From Adlercreutzia sp910585575 (GTDB lineage Bacteria > Actinomycetota > Coriobacteriia > Coriobacteriales > Eggerthellaceae): DNA of 64,000 nucleotides. Numbering within the stretch: position 1 is the stretch's first letter; every line of letters starts with the position of its first letter. The position numbers and the translations under genes are program-made. The notes below the pieces were generated by a model. That model had not been told where the DNA came from and ran no database searches. It saw only the letters and a program-made list of their open reading frames with translations. This document shows positions 1 to 8,263 of this stretch, piece after piece. The stretch is from NCBI RefSeq assembly GCF_951801035.1, contig NZ_CATOKT010000005.1. The stretch is one strand, 5' to 3'.

Positions 1-888
1 GCAGTCGGCCACGAACTCCTCGGCAAAGGAGCCATCCTGGATGCGAGCCAGAATCTCGCGCATAGCCTCGCGGCTCTGCTCGTTGATGACCTTGGGGCCG
101 GCGTAGTACTCGCCATACTCGGCCGTGTTGGAGATGGAGTAGTTCATGAAGTGGATACCGCTCTCGTACATGAGGTCCACGATCATCTTCATCTCGTGGT
201 AGCACTCGAAGTAGGCGAGCTCCGGCGGGTAGCCCGCCTCAACCAGCGTCTCAAAGCCGGCCTTCACCAGCTCCACCAGGCCGCCGCAGAGCACGGCCTG
301 CTCGCCGAAGAGGTCCTCTTCGGTTTCCTCCTTGAAGGTGGCCTTGATGATGCCGGAGCGGGCGCCGCCAACACCCCAGGCATAGCTCATGGCGATATCC
401 CAGGCGTCGCCCGTGGCGTCCTGCTGCACGCAAATGAGATCCGGCACGCCGGAGCCCTCGGTGTACTGGCGGCGCACGATATGGCCGGGGCCCTTCGGGG
501 CGCACATGATGACGTTCACGTCCTCGGGCGGCGTGATGTAACCGTAATGAATGTTGAAGCCGTGGGCGAAGGCCAAGGTGTCGCCGGCCTTCAGATGCGG
601 GGCGATATAGGTCTCGTAGATCTCAGGTTGCAGCTCATCGGGCACGAGGATCATGATGAGATCGGCTTCCTCGGCGGCCGTGGCCATGTCGACCACCTTG
701 AGTCCGGCCTCTTCGGCGGCCTCAATGGACTTGGAGCCTTCGCGCAGACCGACGCGCACGTCGCAGCCGGAATCCTTCAGGTTGAGCGCGTGGGCATGGC
801 CCTGGGAGCCATAGCCGATGACGGCAATCTTCTTGTCCTTGATGATCTCCGGGTTGCAATCCTCTTCGTAGTAAATTGTGACAGCCAT
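1..888 (-). CDS. ilvC: Ketol-acid reductoisomerase, 3' end cut by window edge
   Basis: Converts acetolactate or acetohydroxybutyrate to the dihydroxy acid, using NADPH and Mg2+, in valine/isoleucine synthesis. 296 codons are visible, starting at the ATG at 888 behind an AAAGGAAA ribosome site; about 40 C-terminal residues lie outside the window. Seen: the Rossmann motif GYGSQGHAHALNL near residue 25, the APKGPGHIVRR loop near residue 130, and the metal-binding EETEEDLFGEQ segment near residue 190. It is the last visible gene of an ilvD-ilvB-ilvN-ilvC operon, 55 nt after ilvN. Intact as far as visible; no realistic alternative identity. Confidence 0.97.
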   Translation of the reverse strand, partial: MAVTIYYEEDCNPEIIKDKKIAVIGYGSQGHAHALNLKDSGCDVRVGLREGSKSIEAAEEAGLKVVDMATAAEEADLIMILVPDELQPEIYETYIAPHLKAGDTLAFAHGFNIHYGYITPPEDVNVIMCAPKGPGHIVRRQYTEGSGVPDLICVQQDATGDAWDIAMSYAWGVGGARSGIIKATFKEETEEDLFGEQAVLCGGLVELVKAGFETLVEAGYPPELAYFECYHEMKMIVDLMYESGIHFMNYSISNTAEYGEYYAGPKVINEQSREAMREILARIQDGSFAEEFVADC

Positions 889-943
889 GGGTTTCCTTTC
901 TTTTCGGTCGGCTGGCTTTTATGTAATCGGGGTCTCCGTTGTT

Positions 944-1426
944 TTAATCGCGGCTTGCGCGGGACAGGGCCACTTTGCCGGTGCGGACAATTTCTTTGAT
1001 GCCGTAGGCGCGGAAGAGGTCTTCCAGGCCCTTGAGCTTCGCGTCATCGCCCGTGGCCTCGACAGTGAGGGTGTTGCGCCCCACATCGACGATCTTCGCG
1101 CGGAAGATGTTGGCGATCTCGATGATCTCGCTGCGGCGCTCGGGGGCGGCGTTCACCTTGAACAGCGCCAGCTCGCGCTCGATGGAGGCCTCGTCGGTCA
1201 GGTCGGTAATCTTGTGCACCGAAATGAGCTTGTGCAGCTGCTTGGTGATCTGCTCGTAGCCCAAGTCGTCGGCGATGACAATGGCGGTCAGGCGCGACAT
1301 GGTGGGATCCTCCGTGGGACCCACGGACAGCGACTCGATGTTGAAGCCGCGGCGCGAAATAAGGCCCGTAACGCGAGAGAGCACGCCGGGCTTGTTTTCC
1401 ACGAGAACGGACAGCACGTGCTTCAT
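944..1426 (-). CDS. ilvN: Acetolactate synthase small (regulatory) subunit
   Basis: Regulatory subunit of acetohydroxyacid synthase; in this family it carries the ACT domain that senses valine. 160 aa, usual for the short form. The N-terminal ACT signature (VLVENKPGVLSRV followed by RRGFNIESLSVG) occupies residues 6-35. Its ATG overlaps the TAA stop of ilvB by one base (TAATG), so translation is probably coupled. A second, C-terminal domain (residues 80-160) is of the usual IlvN type. It is followed by ilvC 55 nt downstream on the same strand. Confidence 0.96.
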   Translation of the reverse strand: MKHVLSVLVENKPGVLSRVTGLISRRGFNIESLSVGPTEDPTMSRLTAIVIADDLGYEQITKQLHKLISVHKITDLTDEASIERELALFKVNAAPERRSEIIEIANIFRAKIVDVGRNTLTVEATGDDAKLKGLEDLFRAYGIKEIVRTGKVALSRASRD

Positions 1427-3456
1427 TAGTTGCCTCCCTTCTTATCGGCGCCTTCACGGAAGAGCGTCTTCCATTCGGAAGGAGGCACGTCCACCGTCGA
1501 ACCCTCCTGGCCCAGACGCGCCCCGGTGTCCTCGGGGTCGATCTCCCAGCGACCGCCGAACTGTGCATCGATCTTCGCGCAGGGCGAAGAGGCGGGGGCA
1601 GCAGGCTCCATGGGGGTAGCCGCGCGCACGCCGGCGCTGGCCGGCATATCGGTGCGCACCGCGCCCACGGCCACGTCGATGGCGCCCATGATGTTGTTCA
1701 GGGCTGCGCCCGGCGCCACCATGGGATAGACGTTTTGATCGCGGGAAATGGCCACGTCCAACAAGTAGGGGCCTTCGGCGGCCAGCATGCGGGCAATGGC
1801 GTTGGGCACCTCTTCGGCGCGCTCGACGCGCTCGCCCTCCCAACCGTAGGCTTCTGCCAGCTTCACGAAATCGGGCACAGGCTCCAGCAGCGTCTCCGAG
1901 AAGCGCTTGTCGTAGAAGAGCTTCTGCCATTGATGCACCATGCCCAGGCACCGATTGTCCATGATCATGACCTTCACCGGCACCTGATTGATAGCTGCGG
2001 TGGCCATTTCCTGGGAGTTCATCTGGAACGAACCGTCGCCGGCCACGCACACCACGGTTTTATCGGGATTGGCGATGGCTGCGCCGATGGCCGCGGGAAA
2101 GCCGAAACCCATGGTTCCCAAACCGCCGGACGACAAGAACGAGCGAGGCGTCTCGCGGGGCAGGAACTGATGGGCCCACATTTGATGTTGGCCCACTTCC
2201 GTGGTGACTACCGAGGCGGCCGGGTCCAACTGACGGCCCAGCTCTGAGATGACAATCTCGGGCACTACCTCGTCGTCGGCCTCTCGCACGTTGGGGTGGT
2301 AGAACGGATAGCGCTCGCGCCAAGCATTGATATCGTCAATCCATTGGTCATCGCGAGGCTTGGCACCGTCCTTGTCCAACTGCTCGAGCATAGCCGCCAA
2401 AACACCCTTGAGATCGCCCACAATGGGCACGTCGGCGTCGCGAATCTTGCCGATTTCCGCCGGGTCGATGTCGATATGCACCACTTTCGCGTTCTGCGCG
2501 AATTCCGAGACGCGGCCGGTCACGCGATCGGAGAAGCGGGCGCCGGCGGCAATGATCAGATCGGCCTCGGTCATGGCCATATTCGAGTACTTCGCCCCGT
2601 GCATGCCCACCGGCCCCAAGTTCAAAGGATGGCTCGCCGGCACGCCGCCCTTGCCCATGAGGGTGACCACGGCCGGAATCTGCATACGGTCCATCAGCGC
2701 CACCAGCTCTTCGGAGGCACCGGAGCTGATGATGCCGCCGCCCACGTACAGCAGCGGCTGATCGGCCTCTTCCAGCAAGCGGCAGGCAGCGCGCACCTGC
2801 TTGGCGTTGCCGCGGTAGGTGGGCTTATAGGAAGGCAGGTTCACCTCATCGGGGTACTCGAACACCATTTCGGCACCGGCCAGATCGGAGGGAATGTCGA
2901 TGAGCACGGGCCCGGGACGTCCCGTGCTGGCAATGTGGAAGGCCTCGCGAATGGTGCGCGTCAGCTCGTCGGTGGACTGCAGCAGGTAGGAATGCTTCAC
3001 CACCGGCATGGTGATGCCCACGATATCGGACTCCTGGAACGAATCGGTGCCAATGACCCCGCGACCCACCTGGCCCGTGATGACCACCAGGGGCACCGAG
3101 TCCATATAGGCCGTGGCGATACCGGTCACCGTGTTCGTGGCGCCCGGGCCCGAGGTGACAATAACCACACCGGGCTTGCCCGTGGAACGGGCGTAGCCGT
3201 CGGCCATGTGCACCGCGCCTTGTTCATGGCGCGCCAGAATATGGTGCAGCTGATCGGAGTCGTACAGGGCATCGTAGAGCTTGATGGCCTGCCCGCCCGG
3301 ATAGCCGAACACCGTATCGACGCCTTCGGCCTCCAGCGAGGCGATGACCGCCTCGGCGCCCAGCATGGTCTTTCCCTGTTTGGGCGTTTTCGAGCCCAGG
3401 CCGCGCGGAGCGCCCTCGGTGGCCGCGTTGCGCCTTGCCGTCGTTGTCTCACTCAT
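1426..3456 (-). CDS. ilvB: Acetolactate synthase large (catalytic) subunit with C-terminal extension
   Basis: ThDP- and FAD-dependent enzyme condensing pyruvate with pyruvate or 2-ketobutyrate, the first committed step of branched-chain amino acid synthesis. 676 aa. Seen: the N-terminal ThDP domain with the catalytic Glu region (YPGGQAIKLYDAL, then RHEQGAVHMADGYAR), a central FAD domain, and the ThDP/Mg motif GDGSFQMNSQE followed by a downstream Asn in the C-terminal domain. The last roughly 85 residues, after VAPGAALNNIMGAI, are an Ala/Pro-rich extension beyond the usual end of the family (about 560-600 aa). Its start overlaps the ilvD stop by 4 nt, so the genes are co-transcribed and probably translationally coupled. 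Confidence 0.95.
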   Translation of the reverse strand: MSETTTARRNAATEGAPRGLGSKTPKQGKTMLGAEAVIASLEAEGVDTVFGYPGGQAIKLYDALYDSDQLHHILARHEQGAVHMADGYARSTGKPGVVIVTSGPGATNTVTGIATAYMDSVPLVVITGQVGRGVIGTDSFQESDIVGITMPVVKHSYLLQSTDELTRTIREAFHIASTGRPGPVLIDIPSDLAGAEMVFEYPDEVNLPSYKPTYRGNAKQVRAACRLLEEADQPLLYVGGGIISSGASEELVALMDRMQIPAVVTLMGKGGVPASHPLNLGPVGMHGAKYSNMAMTEADLIIAAGARFSDRVTGRVSEFAQNAKVVHIDIDPAEIGKIRDADVPIVGDLKGVLAAMLEQLDKDGAKPRDDQWIDDINAWRERYPFYHPNVREADDEVVPEIVISELGRQLDPAASVVTTEVGQHQMWAHQFLPRETPRSFLSSGGLGTMGFGFPAAIGAAIANPDKTVVCVAGDGSFQMNSQEMATAAINQVPVKVMIMDNRCLGMVHQWQKLFYDKRFSETLLEPVPDFVKLAEAYGWEGERVERAEEVPNAIARMLAAEGPYLLDVAISRDQNVYPMVAPGAALNNIMGAIDVAVGAVRTDMPASAGVRAATPMEPAAPASSPCAKIDAQFGGRWEIDPEDTGARLGQEGSTVDVPPSEWKTLFREGADKKGGN

Positions 3457-5126
3457 AGAATCAACGCTCCCTTATCGGCCGATGAAACCAGTTTCTCGTA
3501 CTTCGCCAGCACGCCGAATTCGTGCTTGGGGGCCGGCATCTGCCAGGCGCCCCGGCGCCGCTCCAACTCTTCGTCGCCCACATTGAGGGTGAGCGCGCCT
3601 CCCTCGATGTCCACGGTCAGCGAATCGCCTTCCTCAATGAGGGCAATGGGGCCGCCGGCTGCCGCCTCCGGGCTCACGTGACCCACCGCCGGGCCCTTAG
3701 TGGCGCCGGAGAAGCGCCCGTCGGTGATGAGGGCCACCGAGGTGGACAGCCCCATGCCGCAAATGGCCGACGTGGGCGTGAGCATCTCGCGCATACCGGG
3801 GCCTCCCTTGGGCCCTTCGTAGCGAATGACCACCACGTCCCCTGCCCTGATGGCGCCTCCGTTGATGGCCTCGCAGGCCGCCTCCTCGGAATCGAACACG
3901 CGGGCAGGGCCGGTATGGCAGAGCATGGAGGGATCCACCGCCGCCTTCTTTACGATGGCGCCGTCCGGGGCGATGTTGCCGTGCAGTACGCGCAGGGCGC
4001 CCACTGCCGAGAAGGGATTCTCGCCCGTGCGGCACACCTCGCCATCGGCGTCGGGGCAGCACGTGGCCAGGTACTCAGGCAACGGCCCCATGCAGGTGAG
4101 AGCATCTTCGTCGAGCAGCCCCAGCTTTCCCAGCTCGCCCATGACTGCCGGCACGCCGCCCACGTGGTACAGGTCGATAAGCGGGCGCGGGCCGGAGGGC
4201 TGCAGCTTCACCAGATGCGGCGTGCGCGCCGAAGCCGCGTCCCAGTCGTCCATGGTGATGGGACAACTGGCCGCATGGGCAATAGCCGTTAGGTGCAGGA
4301 CCGTGTTCGTGGAACCGCCGAAAGCCATATCGCATTCCATGGCGTTGTGGATGGCCGGTGCGTTCAGGATATCCTTGAAACGCACGCCCTTGTTCACCAG
4401 CTCCATCACCTTCATGCCCGCATGCTTCGCCAAACGCAAGCGCTCGGAGTAGACGGCGGGAACGGTGCCGTTTCCGGGAAGAGCGATGCCCAGGGCCTCG
4501 CACAGGCAGTTCATGGAGTTGGCGGTGAACATGCCCGAGCAGCTGCCGCAGGTGGGGCAGGCCGTGTCCTCGTAGAACGCCAGCTCCTCTTCGGTCATAG
4601 TGCCCGCACCCACCTGGCCGGCGCCGTCGAAGAGCGTGTTCAGGTCCGTGGTGGGACCGCAGCCGCCGGGCTGGGTTCCCGGAAGCATAGGGCCGCCGGA
4701 GACAAACACCGTGGGAATGTTCACGCGCAGGGCGCCCAAGATCATCCCGGGCACAATCTTGTCGCAGTTGGGAATGCACACGATGCCATCGAAGGCATGG
4801 CCCTGCACAGCGCATTCCAGCGAATCGGCAATAGCCTCGCGGGACACCAGCGAGTAGTGCATGCCATCGTGGTTCATGGCAATGCCGTCGCACACGCCGA
4901 TGGTGGAAATTTCAAAGGGAACGCCGCCGGCCATATAGATGCCGGCCTTGACGGCCTCGCAGACTTTATCGAGGTTGGTGTGCCCCGGGATGATATCGTT
5001 GCGCGAATTGAATACCGCGATGAAGGGGCGGTCCATCTCCTCGTCGGTGATGCCGTCGGCCTTCAGCAGGCTTCGATGGGGTGCTCGGGCCACACCGCGC
5101 TTGATCTGGTCGCTTCGTAGATCCAT
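3453..5126 (-). CDS. ilvD: Dihydroxy-acid dehydratase
   Basis: Iron-sulfur enzyme dehydrating 2,3-dihydroxy-3-methylbutanoate (or -valerate) to the 2-keto acid. 557 aa, full length. Seen: NCDKIVPGM around residue 120 and CPTCGSCSGMFTANSMNCL around residue 190, which hold the cluster and Mg ligands, plus the C-terminal GRFSGATKGPAVGHVSPEA motif. The start ATG at 5126 is about 18 nt after the U-tract of a leader terminator and has a GAGAGAGG-like ribosome site. It is the first gene of the ilvDBNC operon; putting ilvD first is less common than ilvB first but known. Probably controlled by the upstream attenuator-like leader. Confidence 0.97.
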   Translation of the reverse strand: MDLRSDQIKRGVARAPHRSLLKADGITDEEMDRPFIAVFNSRNDIIPGHTNLDKVCEAVKAGIYMAGGVPFEISTIGVCDGIAMNHDGMHYSLVSREAIADSLECAVQGHAFDGIVCIPNCDKIVPGMILGALRVNIPTVFVSGGPMLPGTQPGGCGPTTDLNTLFDGAGQVGAGTMTEEELAFYEDTACPTCGSCSGMFTANSMNCLCEALGIALPGNGTVPAVYSERLRLAKHAGMKVMELVNKGVRFKDILNAPAIHNAMECDMAFGGSTNTVLHLTAIAHAASCPITMDDWDAASARTPHLVKLQPSGPRPLIDLYHVGGVPAVMGELGKLGLLDEDALTCMGPLPEYLATCCPDADGEVCRTGENPFSAVGALRVLHGNIAPDGAIVKKAAVDPSMLCHTGPARVFDSEEAACEAINGGAIRAGDVVVIRYEGPKGGPGMREMLTPTSAICGMGLSTSVALITDGRFSGATKGPAVGHVSPEAAAGGPIALIEEGDSLTVDIEGGALTLNVGDEELERRRGAWQMPAPKHEFGVLAKYEKLVSSADKGALIL

Positions 5127-5144
5127 AGGCCGTTCCTCTCTCTT

Positions 5145-5177
5145 AAAACAACAAAACCCGCTGCAAGATGCACCGGG
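5145..5177 (-). terminator. Intrinsic terminator in the ilv leader (attenuator)
   Basis: On the minus strand a 9-position GC-rich stem with one G-G mismatch (arms CCCGGTGCA and TGCAGCGGG, loop TCT) is followed by TTTTGTTGTTTT and then, 18 nt later, the ilvD start codon. A terminator between promoter and first gene makes sense only as a conditional attenuator. Confidence 0.75.
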
Positions 5178-5420
5178 CCGGAACGACGCTGCGAACCGCC
5201 AAGCGGTACGCGCATCACGACAGATAACGGTGTCGCCGGTCCAGAGCTACTTGCCATTCCCGAACCGGCGGTAAGCCTGTCGCCCGGGAAGCGTTCCTTC
5301 TGAACTGCTCGGAGGGTTGGTCGGATCGCCCACCGCCTGCTCGCACATTCCGCAGGCTTGCTGGAAGATGGGTTCGCCCCGCTTTTCCTCGTCAACGCAT
5401 TTCTTCAGTATTAACTTGGG
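5178..5420 (-). promoter_or_regulatory. Structured ilv operon leader, T-box-like
   Basis: About 240 nt of gene-free transcribed leader precedes the attenuator. On the minus strand it holds a purine-rich stem base (GTTGACGAGGAAAAG), an AGCAAGC element, a GC hairpin with apical GGAATGTG (GCCTGC/GCAGGC), and flanking CCCATC/GGTGGG arms. Downstream, TCTGGACCGGCGA near 5235-5246 resembles, imperfectly, the T-box consensus. An AUC (Ile) triplet lies at the expected specifier side. The architecture fits a tRNA-sensing T-box, but the T-box core is not exact, so another attenuation mechanism is possible. Confidence 0.5.
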
Positions 5421-5425
5421 TGTGC

Positions 5426-5453
5426 AGTATACCCCTCGCTTCGACAATCGCAA
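5426..5453 (-). promoter_or_regulatory. Promoter of the ilv operon
   Basis: Minus-strand TTGCGA (5453-5448) and TATACT (5431-5426), separated by 16 bp, give a good sigma-70-type promoter. Transcription would start near 5419, producing a leader of about 290 nt before ilvD. Confidence 0.65.
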
Positions 5454-5616
5454 GGGTTTTTACTCATATTTCTACGCGAATTTAACGAAACAGCCACGGA
5501 ACGTGACGAAAACCCTGCAGGCTCTCTACGGTTGACCGCCCGTCACCCTAGATGATCTGCGTCTTCGTAAACTGAACCCCAAGAAGTTGTGTTCATGCCG
5601 AAGGAGAGGACGACAG

Positions 5617-6561
5617 ATGGGCACCGCGCAAGCTTCCGTACATCCCCGCACCACCACCGGTCGCGCTTCTGCCGCTGCCGCCAACGGCACGTCCAAGCCC
5701 ACCGTGCTGCCCGCCTCTAGTGCACCGCTCCACACGGGCTCGGGTCCCATGGTGGCCGATCCCACCCTGGCCGAGCGCTCCTATCGTGCCAGTCATCCTT
5801 TGGCTGCGCCTTCTTGGAAGGCTTTTCGCATGTACGCGGGTAACCATCCTAATTTGGCGGAACTGAAGTCCGTCGGTGTTGCCGGCATGATTCGCGGTCA
5901 CCGCGATGTGCGCATTATTTTGGTCATCGCGCTGAGCACCCTTCTTATCATGCTGGTGGCCCTACTGGCCTACTGGTGGCTCATGCCGGTCACCGCCGAT
6001 GCCGACTCCCCCTACGCCGCCGCTGAAACCACCGCGCCGGAAAGTACTGCGGTGCAGGCCTGGAAGCAGGGCACTCTTCCTTCCCTGTACCAGACGGATA
6101 GCTCCTGGGGGGCCGAGCCCTTCGGCCAGGGAACCATTGCCACCGCCGGCGCTGCACCAACGGCTTTGGCTATGGCGCACGTGTACCTGACGGGCGACAA
6201 GGAACTCTCCCCCATCGACTTCGCGCAGTGGGGCACGGCGCACGACCTAACGGCCACGGGCACCGACACTATTGCGGCGTATCTGACGGGCGCCGCAAGC
6301 GACTATGGCATGGCTCTTGAGAGCATCGCTTTGGACGAGCACAGCATTCGTCGCGCTTTGGTGTCCCATACGCCCGTCCTGGTCATCACCCAACCAGGCA
6401 CGTTCTCGCCGGTAGCCAGCGTCATTGTGCTGGAGGACATCGATCGTGATAGCCACCTGGTCATTCACGACCCCGCCAGCGCAGCCCGCTCCCACAAAAG
6501 CTGGGAGTTCGAGGACGTCATTAACGCTGCCGCCAATGCCTACGAGGTGCACAGCGCTTAG
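5617..6561 (+). CDS. Membrane-anchored C39-like domain protein lacking catalytic Cys
   Basis: 314 aa. The ATG at 5617 is preceded by AGGAGAGG; an upstream TTG at 5587 has no ribosome site. Residues 1-90 are an Ala/Pro/Thr-rich cytoplasmic segment, 98-121 a single membrane helix, and about 145-314 an extracytoplasmic domain resembling peptidase C39-like (C39_2) proteins: LYQTDSSWG...FGQGTIATAG...PTALAM. In active members the stretch reads SGCGPTSLAM; here the Cys position is Ala (TAGAAPTALAM). The catalytic His region (normally GHF/GHW before the IVL strand) reads SPVASVIVL. The domain is therefore probably non-proteolytic. No partner gene is obvious; a hairpin-free gap leads to the next gene. 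Confidence 0.7.
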   Translation: MGTAQASVHPRTTTGRASAAAANGTSKPTVLPASSAPLHTGSGPMVADPTLAERSYRASHPLAAPSWKAFRMYAGNHPNLAELKSVGVAGMIRGHRDVRIILVIALSTLLIMLVALLAYWWLMPVTADADSPYAAAETTAPESTAVQAWKQGTLPSLYQTDSSWGAEPFGQGTIATAGAAPTALAMAHVYLTGDKELSPIDFAQWGTAHDLTATGTDTIAAYLTGAASDYGMALESIALDEHSIRRALVSHTPVLVITQPGTFSPVASVIVLEDIDRDSHLVIHDPASAARSHKSWEFEDVINAAANAYEVHSA

Positions 6562-6655
6562 GCCGTTTTTACCCGCATCGGCGAATTTGCTTATTAACGG
6601 CGCCCCTGACCTGCGGTATGGTTGCTCTTAGCTAATCGATCCTAGGAGGGCATCT

Positions 6656-7213
6656 ATGAATTATCACCAGGTCACGCTTCACCCCGAATCGCGCATTGCG
6701 CCTAACGCCACGCTGGTTGGCAACGTACACGTAGACAAGGACGCTACCATTCTGTTCGGCGCCACCCTGCGCGGCGATTACGGCAGCCGCATTGTGGTGG
6801 GCGAAGGCTCGAACATTCAAGAGAACGCCTGCGTGCACCTGGACTACGACCAGGACTGCATTGTGGGCCGCGGGGTAACCGTGGGCCACGGCGCCGTCAT
6901 TCACGGGTGCTTCCTGGAGGACAACGTGCTGGTGGGCATGGGCGCCGTAGTCATGAACGGCGCGGTCATCGGCAAGAACTCCCTCGTGGCCGCCGGAGCC
7001 CTGGTCACCGAGGGCACCATTGTCCCCGAAGGCTCGCTGGTAGTGGGATGCCCCGCCAAGGTGCGCCGCCAGCTTTCCCCCGAGGAAATCGAGGGCAACC
7101 GCACGGCCGCCGAGGGCTACGCGCAGATCGGCGCCGACCTGGTTGAGAACGGCATCGTCTACGCCGGCAAGGACGTCCCCGACAACCTCATGACTATTGC
7201 CTTAGCGAAATAG
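6656..7213 (+). CDS. Gamma-carbonic anhydrase family hexapeptide protein
   Basis: 185 aa left-handed beta-helix protein (YrdA/PaaY/CaiE-like). Ribosome site AGGAGGG, 7 nt before the ATG. Repeated hexapeptides run through residues 10-150 (NATLVG, NVHVDK, DATILFG, GDYGSRIVVGEG...). The three zinc/metal His ligands of gamma-class enzymes can be assigned to CVHLD, VGHGAV and VIHGC, so it may be active in CO2 hydration, but many homologues are acyltransferase-like or of unknown function. The short C-terminal helix (residues 155-185) is typical. Monocistronic, closed by a hairpin terminator. Confidence 0.85.
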   Translation: MNYHQVTLHPESRIAPNATLVGNVHVDKDATILFGATLRGDYGSRIVVGEGSNIQENACVHLDYDQDCIVGRGVTVGHGAVIHGCFLEDNVLVGMGAVVMNGAVIGKNSLVAAGALVTEGTIVPEGSLVVGCPAKVRRQLSPEEIEGNRTAAEGYAQIGADLVENGIVYAGKDVPDNLMTIALAK

Positions 7214-7241
7214 CGCCTGGGAAAACGAAAAAACCAGTTGA

Positions 7242-7275
7242 AGCGGGCGGCTTTCGAGCAGCCCGCTCCTTTATT
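7242..7275 (+). terminator. Terminator of the carbonic anhydrase gene
   Basis: Hairpin with arms AGCGGGCGGCT and AGCAGCCCGCT (one mismatch) and a TTCG loop, followed by CCTTTATTTAT. Confidence 0.7.
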
Positions 7276-7331
7276 TATAAGAGGAGCGTCGATTCAATCG
7301 TCGGTTTCGCCCTTAAGCAAAGAGGAAAAAG

Positions 7332-7640
7332 TTAAGCCACAAACAAGACATCGTCGGTGTCTACATAGGGCAGACTGTTTTCGAAAATGTATTCGGGAGC
7401 AAGATCTATTTCGCCATCGAGCCACGACACGAATCCATGTTCAGCGCGCACTGTCTGCAACGCCGACTCGTCTCGCAGGGGAACAAAGGCAGAGCCTTCA
7501 AGAGAAGTGGTGTCGAAAAGCCTTTTTTCCCCCGATAGAAAGGTCACCAGCAACATCCCGCCTACAAGCGGCTTTGCATCAACGATTCTTACCTCGCTCA
7601 TGGGCGTTTCCGCATAGCAAATGTCGTCAACGATATACAT
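7332..7640 (-). CDS. DUF2442 domain protein
   Basis: 102 aa small soluble protein of the DUF2442 type: residues 15-95 contain the pattern (VRIVDAKPLVGGMLLVTF, then FDTTSLEGSAFVPLRD, then a tryptophan near IDLAPEYIF). Function is not established; members often occur as a pair with a DUF4160 protein, as here (9 nt apart, same strand). GGGAG precedes the ATG at 7640. In similar pairs the two have been suggested to act like a toxin-antitoxin or stress module, but nothing here proves it. Confidence 0.8.
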   Translation of the reverse strand: MYIVDDICYAETPMSEVRIVDAKPLVGGMLLVTFLSGEKRLFDTTSLEGSAFVPLRDESALQTVRAEHGFVSWLDGEIDLAPEYIFENSLPYVDTDDVLFVA

Positions 7641-7649
7641 AAGCGCTCC

Positions 7650-7913
7650 CTACAAAGGCTGGATCTTGTCAAAATGCTCGCCTTGCACCGCATGATTCCA
7701 AGCAGCATATACTTCTTCCTCATGAAGAGCCAGCCAACCAACAACAATTTTCATCTGACGGCGAGGAAGCGATCCAGCGAGAAGCTCACCATCCACACCA
7801 ATAGATGCTTCATACTCTCCATAGTAAACATGCACATGCGGCTTGTTGTGGTGTTGCGTATCCTTGAAGAGCATGTAGATGACAATTCCGGCAAATCGAC
7901 TTAACTCGGGCAT
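7650..7913 (-). CDS. DUF4160 domain protein
   Basis: 87 aa. Start chosen at the ATG at 7913, 5 nt after AAGGAG; a GTG two codons upstream would overlap that site. The DUF4160 signature is clear: AGIVIYMLFKDTQHHNKPHVHVYYGEYEASI in residues 7-37, then LPRRQMKIVVGWLALHEEE. It forms a two-gene operon with the DUF2442 gene downstream. Biochemical role unknown. The pair sits alone between two convergent/divergent units and may be a small mobile cassette. Confidence 0.82.
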   Translation of the reverse strand: MPELSRFAGIVIYMLFKDTQHHNKPHVHVYYGEYEASIGVDGELLAGSLPRRQMKIVVGWLALHEEEVYAAWNHAVQGEHFDKIQPL

Positions 7914-8089
7914 TCCCACTCCTTCGTTCCAAGTGGTTCAATCTTACCCGAATTCTACGAAGCCGCAAGAACGTTGCGGATCCTGCGTCCAAGAACCATC
8001 AGGCTAGACATTCATCGTAAATCTTTGCTCAACGATTGTCGTACAGCAGCAAGAACCATAGCTAGGTTCAACCAAATTCGTTACCCAAC

Positions 8090-8119
8090 TTGACAGCGAC
8101 CCGTGCACCTCGGTATATA
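8090..8119 (+). promoter_or_regulatory. Candidate promoter for the first membrane-LuxR gene
   Basis: TTGACA at 8090-8095 and TATATA at 8114-8119 with an 18 bp spacer. A second -10-like TATACT at 8211-8216 lies closer to the gene (start 8264). The gap 7914-8263 shows no other supported feature. Confidence 0.6.
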
Positions 8120-8263
8120 CCCCGTTTGGCCGACACCACTATGGCCCTTCCTGAATCTACAACGAGTAAAATCCAATGATTACCTGGCCTTTCCCCTATC
8201 GCAACGGTGCTATACTGGCACAATTCCCGTTGCATTAATTAGCCATTCAGACGGAGGGACTCA

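Noticed and set aside
5178..5420. Leader peptide rich in Ile/Leu/Val as the ilv attenuation signal
   Set aside because: No short frame with a run of branched-chain codons and a ribosome site was found in the leader.
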